Notes under the pieces: generated by a model
Seen by the model: the letters and a program-made list of their open reading frames with translations, nothing else
Told to the model about the DNA's origin: nothing
Database searches by the model: none
Shown here: piece by piece, positions 54,052-63,933 of the stretch
How positions within the stretch are numbered: position 1 is the stretch's first letter
How the letters are laid out: the number at the start of each line of letters is the position of its first letter
Source: Citrobacter freundii
GTDB lineage: Bacteria; Bacteroidota; Bacteroidia; Chitinophagales; Chitinophagaceae
NCBI GenBank assembly: GCA_003243445.1
Contig: QFQQ01000001.1
Coordinates: 166,761-230,760 of the forward strand
Length of the DNA stretch: 64,000 nt
Reading direction: 5' to 3'
Position numbers and translations under genes: made by a program

Positions 54052-55914
54052 ATGGCAGTCAAACATTCATCTCTAACGGTAAAAGCACATCGTGGCGATG
54101 CCAAAGTGTTGCTTGCATTCAATCTTGCAAAAAAAGATATTGAAGGTCTCGCTGGTTTTACCATTTATTGCGAGCCGCAGAATACAAGAGTTAAACCATA
54201 TTATCTGTACAATAAGCTGGAATTTGCCAGTTCACGTGATCATGCACTGGTGAAAACAGAACCAGCCTACTCTACTGTCAATGCACCTATACAAAAATTC
54301 AGGTGGCTGCACGTACCCGGCGGGCTTCATAATAACGGAAAAATCCCTTATGGCAAATACAAATACACAGTAACCCCACGCTATTTTGATGAAGATGGCA
54401 GGATGTTGCCGCTGGATGAGTCTTTAAGCGTGACGATCGATACGGTGGTTGACAGATTTTCCAAAGATGATATAGAACTTGGGTTTACAAGAGGATTCGT
54501 ACAGTCCCAGGCATTCGTTGATCATTTTGGCGCAAAAGCGCCATTTAAGCCCAAGGATGCTGAATTGCTGTTTGATACAAACCTGGTAGCCGGCACAAAC
54601 GGTGATGGCAAACAATTTACTTTCCTCGAAGAATACAGTTGGTCGGGCTTTACTGCAAGGGAAAAAATATTCAGTCTGCTTGAAGAAGTCAGCAAAAATA
54701 AAGACCTCTTCCTTGATGTACTTGGCTATGATCTCAATGAACCCGATATACTGAAATATTTTCTTGCTTTAGGTAAAGAGGGCCGTATAAGGATCATTTT
54801 GGATGATGCAGCACTGCATCATGTCGCCAACCCTGCAGCAGACAAAAAAATCCCGCCGGAAGATCAGTTTACCGAGTTGTTCATACGCAAGACGAAGAAA
54901 ATAAAACTGGCGGATAAAGAAGGGAAAATGGTTGCAATGGATGCGATCAAACGCGGTAAATTTTCAAGATTCCAGCATAATAAGGTGTTCGTTGTTACAA
55001 AAGGTAAAAGCCGTACGCCCGTAAAAGTGCTGAGTGGTTCGACCAACTTTTCTGTAACGGGTATGTATGTAAATTCAAATCACATCATCATATTCCATAA
55101 AAAAGAAATTGTTCAGCTGTATAAGGATTTGTTTGATGCTATCTGGCTGGACGATGTAACCGCAAAGCCATTCAAAAACTCTGCCCTCGCTACAACCGGA
55201 TTCAAATTCAATGATAAAGGTTATCCCATAAATATCACTTTCGCGCCGCATAATGAAGAGCCTGCACTAAAAAATCTGGATGAGATCGTAACGCGGATGA
55301 AAGCGGAAAAGAAGAATATACTTTTTGCAGTGATGGGAACCGACCCCAAAACCACCGGCCCTGTAGCACCTGCATTGATCAAGCTACACAAACGCACAGA
55401 CATCTTTAGTTGCGGGATCACTGACTCCACCAATGATATCATATTGTACAAAGCGTCCACAAAAACCGGCTTGCGTGTTACAGGAAAACAGGGTGCCACG
55501 TTACTCCCGCCCCCGTTCGACAAAGAAGCCAGCATCAATCTTGGTCACCAGGTCCATCATAAATTTATTGTCTGCGGGTTCAACACGTCCAAAGCTGTTG
55601 TATGGCTGGGATCATCGAATCTTGCATTAGGAGGCGAAATGCAGAACGGTGATAACCTGATAGAGATCCGTGATAACGAAATAGCCACCGTGTTTGCACT
55701 GGAAGCCCTGGCGCTTGTGGATCACTTTCATTTCAGAGATGCTCATATGGCTCCCAAAAAAAAGAAAGAAGGAGAAACGATCACACCCACGAAGAAAGCG
55801 AATACATCTTACAATAATCTGAAGACACTGAACCTGCGTATAGATGACGCCTGGGCAACACCTTACTTTAATGAGAACGACCTGCATTATCTCGACAGAA
55901 AACAATTTGCCTGA
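54052..55914 (+). CDS. Phospholipase D-like (HKD) domain protein
   Basis: The product is 620 residues. The first 130 residues are a beta-rich domain. Two half-sites of the PLD fold follow: FQHNKVFVVTKGKS with HxK near residue 307 and SGSTNFSVTG after it, and VHHKFIVCGF with HxK near 501 followed by WLGSSNLALGGEMQNGDNLI. Both His-x-Lys motifs and the following Ser/Asn pattern are present, so an active phosphodiesterase is likely. Substrate (lipid or nucleic acid) is unknown. No signal peptide is seen. It stands alone with an inverted repeat in its leader. Confidence 0.88.
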   Translation: MAVKHSSLTVKAHRGDAKVLLAFNLAKKDIEGLAGFTIYCEPQNTRVKPYYLYNKLEFASSRDHALVKTEPAYSTVNAPIQKFRWLHVPGGLHNNGKIPYGKYKYTVTPRYFDEDGRMLPLDESLSVTIDTVVDRFSKDDIELGFTRGFVQSQAFVDHFGAKAPFKPKDAELLFDTNLVAGTNGDGKQFTFLEEYSWSGFTAREKIFSLLEEVSKNKDLFLDVLGYDLNEPDILKYFLALGKEGRIRIILDDAALHHVANPAADKKIPPEDQFTELFIRKTKKIKLADKEGKMVAMDAIKRGKFSRFQHNKVFVVTKGKSRTPVKVLSGSTNFSVTGMYVNSNHIIIFHKKEIVQLYKDLFDAIWLDDVTAKPFKNSALATTGFKFNDKGYPINITFAPHNEEPALKNLDEIVTRMKAEKKNILFAVMGTDPKTTGPVAPALIKLHKRTDIFSCGITDSTNDIILYKASTKTGLRVTGKQGATLLPPPFDKEASINLGHQVHHKFIVCGFNTSKAVVWLGSSNLALGGEMQNGDNLIEIRDNEIATVFALEALALVDHFHFRDAHMAPKKKKEGETITPTKKANTSYNNLKTLNLRIDDAWATPYFNENDLHYLDRKQFA

Positions 55915-56020
55915 TTTGAAAACTATAGATCCGGGGCTGCCGTCTTCTTTTTCAGGCAGCCGGCTTTAGACGGGTTACCTTTCCTGGGAAGTCGTATAAA
56001 CATAAACCATCGACCTCTCC

Positions 56021-56707
56021 ATGAAAAAAGTCCTGCGCTATCTCCGGAACATCATTCTCTTTGTCCTGGCTTTTATATTGCTCTATCTCGGCTGTGCCTG
56101 GCTTTTCGCAAGGATCCCGGTGAAAAGGGAAGCGGGGCAATCAGCAGATATCACTTTCTACCTGAAGACAAATGGTGTACACACCGATATTATCGTTCCG
56201 GTAAGAACGGCATTCAAAGACTGGAGCAAAGACCTGCCTTATCAAAATACCCGCAGCGGAGACAGTACCCTGTCCTATATCGCGTTCGGCTGGGGCGATC
56301 GTGCATTTTACCTTGAAACACCCACATGGAGTGATCTGAAAGCAAGCACGGCATTCAATGCAGCTTTTGGGCTCAGTCATACAGCCATGCATACCACTTT
56401 CTATGCCTCATTAAAAGAAGATGATGACTGTGTGCGGCATACGATGGGCAACGATCAATACAAACGGCTGATCAGTTTTATTGAATCCGGTTTCCTCCGG
56501 GATTCGACCGGCAAGCCTGTTGTTATCCCAACCGAAGCAAGATACGGCCAGCATGATGCCTTTTACGAAGCAACGGGCAGATACAGTCTGTTTCACACCT
56601 GCAATACCTGGACGAATAACGCATTGAAGGCTTCCGGCCAGCAAGCCTGCTGGTGGACACCATTTGATAAAGGAATCTTCTATCAGTACAGGCACATTCA
56701 ACAATAA
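56021..56707 (+). CDS. DUF2459/TIGR02117-family membrane-anchored protein
   Basis: The product is 228 residues. One N-terminal helix (IILFVLAFILLYLGCAWLFA) is followed by a soluble part with the family block FYLKTNGVHTDIIVPV and GWGDRAFYLETPTW. A later NTWTNNALKASGQQACWWTPFDKG is also typical. The family is of unknown function, with a Cys/His-containing possible peptidase-like site outside the membrane. The gene stands alone. Confidence 0.85.
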   Translation: MKKVLRYLRNIILFVLAFILLYLGCAWLFARIPVKREAGQSADITFYLKTNGVHTDIIVPVRTAFKDWSKDLPYQNTRSGDSTLSYIAFGWGDRAFYLETPTWSDLKASTAFNAAFGLSHTAMHTTFYASLKEDDDCVRHTMGNDQYKRLISFIESGFLRDSTGKPVVIPTEARYGQHDAFYEATGRYSLFHTCNTWTNNALKASGQQACWWTPFDKGIFYQYRHIQQ

Positions 56708-56907
56708 TGTAACCCATTTTTCCCAGCAAAGGGAACGCATTCACCACTTTCCGGCAGGCTGAACGGACGATGTAAGATTTGTTGTGCAAATAACCGGTTC
56801 GCAGGGTCAGAAAAAGTCTGTTGTTTAACATTGCAGCCTGATCAGCATTCCCGTCTTCAACAATCTGTCCATGGCACATAATCTGCTCATCTATTCAAAA
56901 AAACAAA

Positions 56908-57444
56908 ATGGACAGCATCAATAAACAACAGCCCGAGAAAAACCGGGAAGATATGCAGGGCACCGAAGCCTGGCAAAAAGTGAAGGAAATGGTTGAAAAA
57001 GCATCAAGTTGCTTTTTCTGTACAAATATTTCGTCGAAAGACATGATCATTACGAGACCAATGTCGGTCCAAAAAGTTGATGACCACGGTCACTGCTGGT
57101 TCCTTAGCGCAAGCGACAGCCATAAGAACGCTGAAATAGATGAGGATCCCTCCGTTCAGTTATTTTTCCAGGGTAGTAAACACTCAGATTTTCTCACGCT
57201 CTATGGCGTCGCTACAATCAGCCAGGATCAGGAAAAGATCGATGAGTTATGGGAGCCTATCCTTAAAACATGGTTCACCGAAGGAAAAGATGATCCGAGG
57301 ATAACAGTGATCGAATTTGTGCCGCGCGACGGTTATTACTGGGACACAAAACATGGACAACTGGTGGCTTTTGCAAAACAACTCGCTGGAGCGATGACCG
57401 GCAAAACACTGGACGATTCGATCGAAGGAAAATTAAAGTTATAG
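56908..57444 (+). CDS. Pyridoxamine 5'-phosphate oxidase-like (general stress protein 26-type)
   Basis: The product is 178 residues of the split-barrel flavin fold (KASSCFFCTNISSKDMIITRPM, HCWFLSASDSHKNAEID, FLTLYGVATISQD, WDTKHGQLVAFAKQLAGAM). The family binds FMN or related cofactors and is linked to stress response. No specific substrate can be given. A strong terminator follows at 57483-57537. Confidence 0.88.
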   Translation: MDSINKQQPEKNREDMQGTEAWQKVKEMVEKASSCFFCTNISSKDMIITRPMSVQKVDDHGHCWFLSASDSHKNAEIDEDPSVQLFFQGSKHSDFLTLYGVATISQDQEKIDELWEPILKTWFTEGKDDPRITVIEFVPRDGYYWDTKHGQLVAFAKQLAGAMTGKTLDDSIEGKLKL

Positions 57445-57482
57445 CAAATTCCTGAAGCTAATCTCCGGAATCGTCTGCCTGT

Positions 57483-57537
57483 AATACTGCGACGAAGTGA
57501 TATCCTGCCCGGATACACTTCGCCGCAGTATTTTTTT
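57483..57537 (+). terminator. Rho-independent terminator
   Basis: AATACTGCGACGAAGTG pairs with CACTTCGCCGCAGTATT with one mismatch, followed by seven T. Confidence 0.88.
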
Positions 57538-57575
57538 GGTATCTTTAACGATACATCAACAACTCTCCGATCAAA

Positions 57576-58142
57576 TTGATTGCCATGCGAAAACTTATTG
57601 CTGCTACAAACATGTCCCTCGATGGATTCTGCGATCACACTTCCCTAAACCCCGATGGGGAGGTCCATGACTATTATACTGATATGCTACGCAATGCAGA
57701 TACCATTATCTATGGAAGAATAACCTATCAACTAATGGAAGATTATTGGCCGGCAATAGTAAAAGCGCCCACCGGCGAGCAATCGACAGATGATTTTGCA
57801 AAGGCGATCGACGATGTTGGCAAACTCGTTTTTTCTCGTACACTGAAAAAGGTTGAATGGAGAAATGCCAGGATCGCCACAGGTAGTGTTGAAGACGAGA
57901 TCATGAAGCTGAAATGTCAACCGGGTAAAGATCTTTTTGTCGGCAGCCCGGGCATGATCGTGACCGCAATAAATCTTCAATTGGTGGATGAACTATGGAT
58001 CTGTGTGCATCCTGCGATTGTTACCAGTGGTTTGTCATTGTTAAAAAACATTCAGGAACGGATTGATATGAAATTGCTAAAGACAAGGACATTTGGTGGC
58101 GGCGCGGTGTTGCTTAACTATGAAGTAAAAAACAATGCATGA
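57576..58142 (+). CDS. Dihydrofolate reductase-family protein (RibD C-terminal type)
   Basis: The product is 188 residues. MRKLIAATNMSLDGFCDH opens the RibD_C/DHFR-like fold, followed by NADTIIYGRITYQLMEDYW and GKDLFVGSPGMIVTAINLQLVDELWI. The family reduces pyrimidine or related substrates with NADPH, but many members have unknown roles. Its stop overlaps the start of the next gene by 4 bases. Confidence 0.88.
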   Translation: MIAMRKLIAATNMSLDGFCDHTSLNPDGEVHDYYTDMLRNADTIIYGRITYQLMEDYWPAIVKAPTGEQSTDDFAKAIDDVGKLVFSRTLKKVEWRNARIATGSVEDEIMKLKCQPGKDLFVGSPGMIVTAINLQLVDELWICVHPAIVTSGLSLLKNIQERIDMKLLKTRTFGGGAVLLNYEVKNNA

Positions 58143-58636
58143 TCTCGTTCGAACAGGCACTCATGATAGCGAAAACCGAGGTCGATAAGCCTTCGATGAT
58201 CCCGGAAGGACTCACAATTCAAGAGGAGTTGATTATGGAATTGCCTTATGCATGGATATTTCCCTATACATCGAAGCTATACGCAGAAACCTACGACATA
58301 AAGTATGCGGTAGGCGGGAATTCTCCCATTTTTGTTTCGAAATCCAACGGAAAGATTTCTTATTACCGGAGCGGACTAAGCCTGAATGACATGATAGACG
58401 AATATGAAGAAGAAAATAAATACTGGCAGTTGATCCTCTCCCTGGACCTTTCAGATATCAGTTCATGGAGAACATTAAAAGATGTTTTAAACTGGTCTCA
58501 GTCGTCATTGTCGCAGTTCAAATCCTCCGGATCCCGGCTATTGGACGAAGGCGCCAGAAGCAGACTCACCAAAATTCATACGGTGCTGGCTATACATAAG
58601 ATCGACACAGAGATCATTCTAAAAAGCACTATATGA
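58139..58636 (+). CDS. Imm35-like immunity-type protein
   Basis: The product is 165 residues. Residues about 1-85 follow the Imm35 pattern (FEQALMIAKTEV, AWIFPYTSKLYAET, VGGNSPIFVSKSNGKISYYRSG, DMIDEYEEEN). Imm35 proteins are immunity partners in polymorphic toxin systems, but here the gene is coupled to a DHFR-like gene by a 4-base overlap and no toxin is adjacent. Residues 86-165 are unassigned. Confidence 0.7.
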   Translation: MISFEQALMIAKTEVDKPSMIPEGLTIQEELIMELPYAWIFPYTSKLYAETYDIKYAVGGNSPIFVSKSNGKISYYRSGLSLNDMIDEYEEENKYWQLILSLDLSDISSWRTLKDVLNWSQSSLSQFKSSGSRLLDEGARSRLTKIHTVLAIHKIDTEIILKSTI

Positions 58637-58756
58637 TATTTAATCGTTGACACTAAAGTACCATTGGCCATCCGGCGTTTTGGCTACAACAACACGAATT
58701 ACGGCTACACCATTCATCCCAAGATTCTTGAATTTTGTGAGACAAAAAACAAGACC

Positions 58757-59533
58757 ATGAAATTGATAAACAATACCATCCTGATCACGGGTGGCACCAG
58801 CGGCTTCGGCCTGGAATTCGCCAGAACCCTGATCGGCCTCGGCAACACGGTGATCATTACCGGAAGAAACAGCCAAAGACTGGAAGAAGTAAAACAGCAG
58901 TTGCCAGCCGTCCATACGATTCAAAGTGATGTGAGCAAACCTGCTGAGATCATCCGTTTATACGAAAATATTATCAGGGAATTCCCTTCCACCAATATCC
59001 TTATCAACAATGCCGGCGAAATGCGAAAGCTAAAACTACAGGCAACACACGATCTGCAGGATATTACCCGCGAGATAGAGATCAATCTCATGGGACCGAT
59101 CCGCATGGTGCAGCAATTCCTGACACACCTGAAGAGCAAAGATGCCGCAGCTATTCTCAACGTCACTTCCGGGATCGCGCTTATGCCACTGCCTATCTCA
59201 CCGGTCTACAGCGCCAGCAAGTCGGGACTACGCTCCTATACCCAGGCCCTGCGTGTGCAACTGAAAAACACCCGTATAAAAGTATTCGAACTGGTGGCGC
59301 CCGGGTCAAATACTCCCCTGAACGACAAATTCATGAATGAAGACGGATTTAATGCCAAATTGCTGATGCCGGCGGAAAAAATAATTTCTTCGGCGATCCG
59401 GGGAATGCAGAAAGATAATTATGAAATTTACCCTGGCCTGGCAAAAATGATGCGCATATTGACCAGGGTCGCCCCCGGTACACTGATCAAACAGGCAGGC
59501 AAAATGGGCGCGTCGTTCATGTATGGTGAATAG
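58757..59533 (+). CDS. Short-chain dehydrogenase/reductase
   Basis: The product is 258 residues from ATG 58757. The frame is open to 58664, but MKLINNTILITGGTSGFGLE is the proper start. NAD(P)-binding TGGTSGFGLEFA, the NNAG motif (LINNAGEM), catalytic Ser (NVTSGIA) and YSASKSGLRSY with the catalytic Tyr and Lys are present. It resembles DltE-like oxidoreductases. It leads a same-strand cluster with a DoxX-like and an AraC gene. Confidence 0.92.
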   Translation: MKLINNTILITGGTSGFGLEFARTLIGLGNTVIITGRNSQRLEEVKQQLPAVHTIQSDVSKPAEIIRLYENIIREFPSTNILINNAGEMRKLKLQATHDLQDITREIEINLMGPIRMVQQFLTHLKSKDAAAILNVTSGIALMPLPISPVYSASKSGLRSYTQALRVQLKNTRIKVFELVAPGSNTPLNDKFMNEDGFNAKLLMPAEKIISSAIRGMQKDNYEIYPGLAKMMRILTRVAPGTLIKQAGKMGASFMYGE

Positions 59534-59574
59534 ATTAAACCAACCACCCAACCAGGCCATAAAAAGCAATCAAC

Positions 59575-59922
59575 ATGAAAATAGTAAGTGCAATATTATT
59601 GCTGATCACCGTATTCCTGAACCTGAAACACGGTTGGGAAGGCCTGCATATTGAAGCCCACCCTGAACAGGCAAAAATGTTCGCCGATATGGGAATAACA
59701 AAAAATCTGATCTGGATCCTGAGCATTCTCAACATCATTACAGGCATCGCCATATTGTTTCCCCAAACTTTTTTCATTGCCAACGTGTTAAATGCGGTAA
59801 CCATCCTGCTGATCATGATCTTCTCAATAAAAACAGGGAATACAAAAACAGCATTAACAGAGATCCCTTTTCTGTTGATCCCATTGGTGCTGATCTACCT
59901 TGGACATCCATTGAAGAAATGA
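59575..59922 (+). CDS. DoxX-like small membrane protein
   Basis: The product is 115 residues with four hydrophobic segments (VSAILLLITVFLNLKHGWEG, LIWILSILNIITGIAILF, FIANVLNAVTILLIMIFSI, IPFLLIPLVLIYLGHPL). The size and helix plan fit DoxX-like proteins, but no catalytic motif is recognised. It lies between the SDR and AraC genes. Confidence 0.75.
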   Translation: MKIVSAILLLITVFLNLKHGWEGLHIEAHPEQAKMFADMGITKNLIWILSILNIITGIAILFPQTFFIANVLNAVTILLIMIFSIKTGNTKTALTEIPFLLIPLVLIYLGHPLKK

Positions 59923-59975
59923 TCAATAACACCGGAACGGTTCAGATCTGGTACATGAACGAATAAGCATACGAG

Positions 59976-60881
59976 ATGAAAAAACAGCAACTGATCAAAA
60001 TAAAAACAATCAGCCAGGGACACCGGATGCAGGACTTGCCGGCACCCGAACATCCGCTGATCAGCATTGTAGATGTCGCTTTATTTAAAAAACCAACTGA
60101 CGTAACAGCCGTTCTGGATTTCTATACAATATCCTTAAAAAGAGGTTGCGATAAATTATTATATGGACAGCAACGCTACGACTTTGACGAAGGCATGATG
60201 GCATTTACCGCCCCCGGCCAGGTGCTTCGTGGTCAGGGACATATTCCGGGCACACAACTGACAGGCTGGATGCTATTCCTTCATCCTGATTTTTTATGGA
60301 ACACTCCGCTCGCAAAAAAGATCAGGCAATATGAGTTCTTTGATTACTCGGTGAATGAAGCGCTGTTCGTATCCGAAAAAGAAGAGTCCATGATGAATGA
60401 GATCGTTGCAAACATCCGGCATGAATACCGTTCCAACCTGGATAGATTCAGCCAGGATGTGATCATTGCCCAACTTGAATTGCTGCTTACCTACGCGCAT
60501 CGTTTTTATGAACGTCAATTTATGACACGTAAAAAATCCGGCGCCCGGATACTGAGCCGGCTGGAAGATGTACTGACAGATTATTTTAATGATGAAGAGT
60601 TATTGTCAAAAGGATTGCCAACCGTTCAGTATGTGGCAGACAAGCTGAACATGTCAGCCAAATACCTCAGCAGTTTGTCCAAGCAACTCACGGGGCAGAC
60701 CACGCAACAACATATCCACGATAAGCTCATCAACAAAGCAAAGGAGAAATTATCAACAACAGATCTTACGGTAAGCGAGATCGCCTATCAACTGGGTTTT
60801 GAGCATGCGCAATCATTCAGCAAACTGTTTAAAAGCAAAACGCAGCAATCTCCCCTGAGTTTCCGTGCTTCGTTCAATTGA
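59976..60881 (+). CDS. AraC-family transcriptional regulator
   Basis: The product is 301 residues. An N-terminal cupin-like sensor part (residues about 1-180) is followed by two helix-turn-helix segments: VQYVADKLNMSAKYLSSLSKQL and VSEIAYQLGFEHAQSFSKLFK, the usual AraC pair. It probably controls the SDR/DoxX-like cluster just upstream. The inducer is unknown. Confidence 0.9.
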   Translation: MKKQQLIKIKTISQGHRMQDLPAPEHPLISIVDVALFKKPTDVTAVLDFYTISLKRGCDKLLYGQQRYDFDEGMMAFTAPGQVLRGQGHIPGTQLTGWMLFLHPDFLWNTPLAKKIRQYEFFDYSVNEALFVSEKEESMMNEIVANIRHEYRSNLDRFSQDVIIAQLELLLTYAHRFYERQFMTRKKSGARILSRLEDVLTDYFNDEELLSKGLPTVQYVADKLNMSAKYLSSLSKQLTGQTTQQHIHDKLINKAKEKLSTTDLTVSEIAYQLGFEHAQSFSKLFKSKTQQSPLSFRASFN

Positions 60882-60892
60882 ACGATACCTGC

Positions 60893-61294
60893 TTATTTCT
60901 TTTCGATCACGAAGGCCTTCACCGAAGCCATCTTACCATCTTCAAAACGCCATATATCGCAGTACCAATAATCCGTGGTCTTCCCATTCCTCTCAGTAAG
61001 CGTGATCTCACCAGTTACGGTAAGAAGATCGCCTTCGCTGATGAATTGATCCGTAGTCACATCCGGAGGCACAACATATGTTTCGGCCATATACGCACGA
61101 ACAGCCTCTTTTCCCCTGAGCGTTCGATCACCTACAAAAGTCCACTCTGTGTTGTCTGTGCAGTAGGATAGAAATGTCTCATGGTCACCGTTTGCGATAG
61201 CTGCATTCGCTTTTTCCAGGATCGATCGATTGCTTGCCGGCATTTGATATATTTTGCCATTTTTTGTCAAGTACAATGCCATTTTAACCTTCAT
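60893..61294 (-). CDS. SnoaL-like (NTF2-fold) protein
   Basis: The product is 133 residues with the NTF2/SnoaL pattern: ILEKANAAIANGDHETFLSYCTDNTEWTFVGD, GKEAVRAYMAET, LTERNGKTTDYWYCDIWRFEDGKMAS. The fold is a small cone that binds hydrophobic ligands or acts as an isomerase or hydrolase. It ends convergent with the AraC gene 12 bases away. The start may be the internal Met (MPASNRS). Confidence 0.85.
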   Translation of the reverse strand: MKVKMALYLTKNGKIYQMPASNRSILEKANAAIANGDHETFLSYCTDNTEWTFVGDRTLRGKEAVRAYMAETYVVPPDVTTDQFISEGDLLTVTGEITLTERNGKTTDYWYCDIWRFEDGKMASVKAFVIEKK

Positions 61295-61596
61295 TCATCA
61301 AATAACCAGCGACTCTCCAACACCAAACAACCATCCGTGGTCTGCGGTCCGTCCTCCGTGGCCCATGATCCTGCTCCATCACCCGCGCTTTGTCGACAGT
61401 TCTCCACAAACCCGTATTTGCATCCGTTACCGTACCACCACAATCTGCCCGTACAATGTCAGCACCACGCAGCAGATCAAACAGGTACATAGTTTGATAA
61501 GTTCAGGGCATTGGTGGTTTCAATACAACTTTAATGCGTAGAAGTATTGATTGAATTACGGAGAGGGGCTTTTGCCCTTTTCCTTTTTCATCAAGA
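61295..61596. other. Intergenic stretch with nothing recognised
   Basis: About 300 bases without a supported gene, repeat or RNA. Confidence 0.35.
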
Positions 61597-62193
61597 TCAT
61601 TGGCTATTCTGTATCCTTTTCTTGATCCTGCTAAGCGATTGTTTTTTGATGCCCAGGTAAGACGCCACATGAAACTCCGGGATCCGCTCAACGATATTCG
61701 GATGATCCCGCAGCAAATTCAGGTATCGCTGTTCGTGATTAAAAAACAATAACGCTTCCGAACGGCCCTGTGAATGATTATAGAAATGTTCCGCCAGCAT
61801 TCTCCCAAAACGTTCCCATGGTTTATGCTGCCGATACAAATGCTGCAGATCTTCATAAGGGATATAAAGGATCTCAGCATCTTCCAACGCTTCAATATAA
61901 TAAGCACAAGGATACTGATTCAGAAAACTCCTGAAAGAAACGATGAATTGCCCTTCCGAAAAAAAGAACAGGTTATTCTCCTGATCAGCCTTTTCATCGT
62001 AATAATAAACACGGAAAATCCCCCTGATCACAATACCCAGCGAACGGCAAACCGTATTCTGCACATTGAAAAAATCCGCTTTGGAAATAGCGCGCTGATG
62101 CCAGTGAGCAAGACTCACGGCGATATCCTCTTCTGTCAAACCCGCAAACGGATTCAATGTATCATATAAGAACTGGCCTTTTTCTGTTTTCAT
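61597..62193 (-). CDS. Crp/Fnr-type cyclic-nucleotide-binding-domain regulator
   Basis: The product is 198 residues from ATG 62193 (the frame extends to 62295). The cNMP-binding beta-barrel (GIFRVYYYDEKADQENNLFFFSEGQFI, YYIEALEDAEILYIPYEDL) is followed by a short helix-turn-helix-like end (IPEFHVASYLGIKKQSLSRI). This fits the short Crp/Fnr regulators common in Bacteroidota. It is probably a stand-alone sensor-regulator next to a small membrane protein gene. Confidence 0.88.
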   Translation of the reverse strand: MKTEKGQFLYDTLNPFAGLTEEDIAVSLAHWHQRAISKADFFNVQNTVCRSLGIVIRGIFRVYYYDEKADQENNLFFFSEGQFIVSFRSFLNQYPCAYYIEALEDAEILYIPYEDLQHLYRQHKPWERFGRMLAEHFYNHSQGRSEALLFFNHEQRYLNLLRDHPNIVERIPEFHVASYLGIKKQSLSRIKKRIQNSQ

Positions 62194-62326
62194 TTGCAAT
62201 AATAAATATGAACGGACCGAACGCATCAGCGCCATACATTGAAAGTAATACCTTTTTCCCAGCTGCAAAACGTTCGAAGAGGCAGTCAGGCTCATAGCTC
62301 ATGATTCCTGAGTCCAGGTCTCCGGA

Positions 62327-62809
62327 TCAGGGTTTCAACCGCTGTTGCCTTCTGAACTGGAGGATCGAGCCGATGATAAACAGCACAAAGAAACCGAGCA
62401 GCGTACCGCCGATCAGCGGATCGGATGGGTCCTTGGCAAGCGGATGACCAACAGGAACACGGGTGAATGTTTCGTTTATAGTCGGCACCAGCGATAATAA
62501 AAAGCTGAAGGAAAACAGGATGTTTTCAAAATGCCGGATCCTGCTGTTGCCTGGCTTTTTATAAAAAAGAAAGGCGGCAATCAGGATGAGGATCAAGATA
62601 AATAAAGAAAATACATGGCCGGCATTGAAGCCGCCATGACGGGAAAGTCCAAGGGCTGTGAGCGAAGTAATGACCGCGCCGTACAAGTAGATCCTTCCCG
62701 AACGATCCGCCAGGTCGATCTTTCCTGACCTTACAAAAGATACGATACCGGCGGCCAATGCAATGACACCAATAGCGGTGTGAAAAATTCCTAAGTTTGA
62801 AAGTGACAT
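62327..62809 (-). CDS. Four-helix membrane protein of unknown function (DUF2306-like)
   Basis: The product is 160 residues. Hydrophobic helices: TAIGVIALAAGIVSFVRSG, FSLFILILILIAAFLF, ILFSFSFLLSLVPTINE and GGTLLGFFVLFIIGSILQF. The opening HTAIGVIALAAG recalls DUF2306. Function unknown. It is upstream of, and on the same strand as, the Crp/Fnr gene. Confidence 0.8.
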   Translation of the reverse strand: MSLSNLGIFHTAIGVIALAAGIVSFVRSGKIDLADRSGRIYLYGAVITSLTALGLSRHGGFNAGHVFSLFILILILIAAFLFYKKPGNSRIRHFENILFSFSFLLSLVPTINETFTRVPVGHPLAKDPSDPLIGGTLLGFFVLFIIGSILQFRRQQRLKP

Positions 62810-63048
62810 CTGTTTTTTTTACAAAAGTTTCTAAAAAAAATGTCACTCAAATTCACTTAAGTTAACACGAAGCTTACCGGCAGGGATTTTAACAAAGCTT
62901 TCTTCGATCCGCTCTGGTTGAACAGGGCGATACGGGCTGCAACGGAAGCCTTATTGCAGTGTATGAAATGAAAGTGGTTGGAGACCTTCTGTTATTAAGT
63001 AGAAGGACCGCTTGCATTGCTATAGCAGATTTAGCCGGACGGACAATA

Positions 63049-63348
63049 TTATTTGGATGCAGATACCGCTTCATGCCCCTGCTCCATCAGCCATGTGAAC
63101 ACAGATTTCTCGCTTCTGATGTCCATCGGCAACTGATACGCAAGTTTTTTTTCAACGATCTGTACCTGTTGAATGGTAAGCCCGCCAACAGCAGCGGAGT
63201 AATAGTTGATCAGAAACAATACCTGGTCGCCATTGAATACATCAAAAGGCCGGCGGGCCGGTTGCCCCTGGTAGATCACGTTGGCAGGCTGCTCGCCGGT
63301 CTCCCAGCGATAATGCACAAAATGCAGATCGGGCTTGCTGAACGTCAT
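63049..63348 (-). CDS. Small protein of unknown function
   Basis: The product is 99 residues from ATG 63348. The frame is open to 63414, but the extra part is not protein-like. It reads FSKPDLHFVHYRWETGEQPANVIYQG and later GDQVLFLINYYSAAVGGLTIQQVQ. No family or motif is recognised. It lies alone on the minus strand. Confidence 0.55.
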   Translation of the reverse strand: MTFSKPDLHFVHYRWETGEQPANVIYQGQPARRPFDVFNGDQVLFLINYYSAAVGGLTIQQVQIVEKKLAYQLPMDIRSEKSVFTWLMEQGHEAVSASK

Positions 63349-63933
63349 AGCAGAATGATTAAATGATAAATTAGGTAACACCACCCATGAGGGGGAACAG
63401 CAGAACCGCCGCAAGCGTTAAGAGGAGAAGAAATGATTACCGGATCAGGAGTAAAAATTAAAACTGATCGAAACCGGATGAAGTAGAACCTGTCTGTTCG
63501 CCGGAAGGTACATATTTCCGGCCGGACGAAAAAACTAATGTAGGTCCGCTGGGCTCTATTCAGTCGATCAATAACTTAGGCAGGCTGTCGGTACGCTGTC
63601 CTTCGGATAGTTGTTTCAAAGGGAGCGGCCATGCATAGACAAACATTTTTTGAAATTATAAGTGGAAAATGTTCCTCATATCAATCCCGTCATGATCGCC
63701 TGCTGAGCAAATTTGCCTGCAATGATTAAATCATCAGCCCCGTTGATAACTACAATTGGTACTCTACGCCGTTTAACAGCCCGATCTGTCTCCATTAAAT
63801 ATTTTTTCCTGTGATCACAAGCGGGCAGGCATTCTAATTGACTATAAAATACCGGATAAAAATAACGGATCGTAAGCAAATGTTCAATCTTGCCGTTGAT
63901 CCCGGATTACGTTAATTTGTATGCAGACAAAAC
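63349..63933. other. Long gap with a doubtful alpha/beta-hydrolase-like remnant
   Basis: A minus-strand frame at 63676-63879 ends with VPIVVINGADDLIIAGKFAQ, resembling the acid-loop region of alpha/beta hydrolases, but the rest of such a protein is absent. Near 63911 the sequence TAATTTG partly resembles a -7 box for the last gene. No gene is called. Confidence 0.35.

Noticed and set aside
63676..63879. Alpha/beta-hydrolase-like end (INGADDLI)
   Set aside because: Only a short resemblance; no nucleophile or earlier part of the fold is found nearby.
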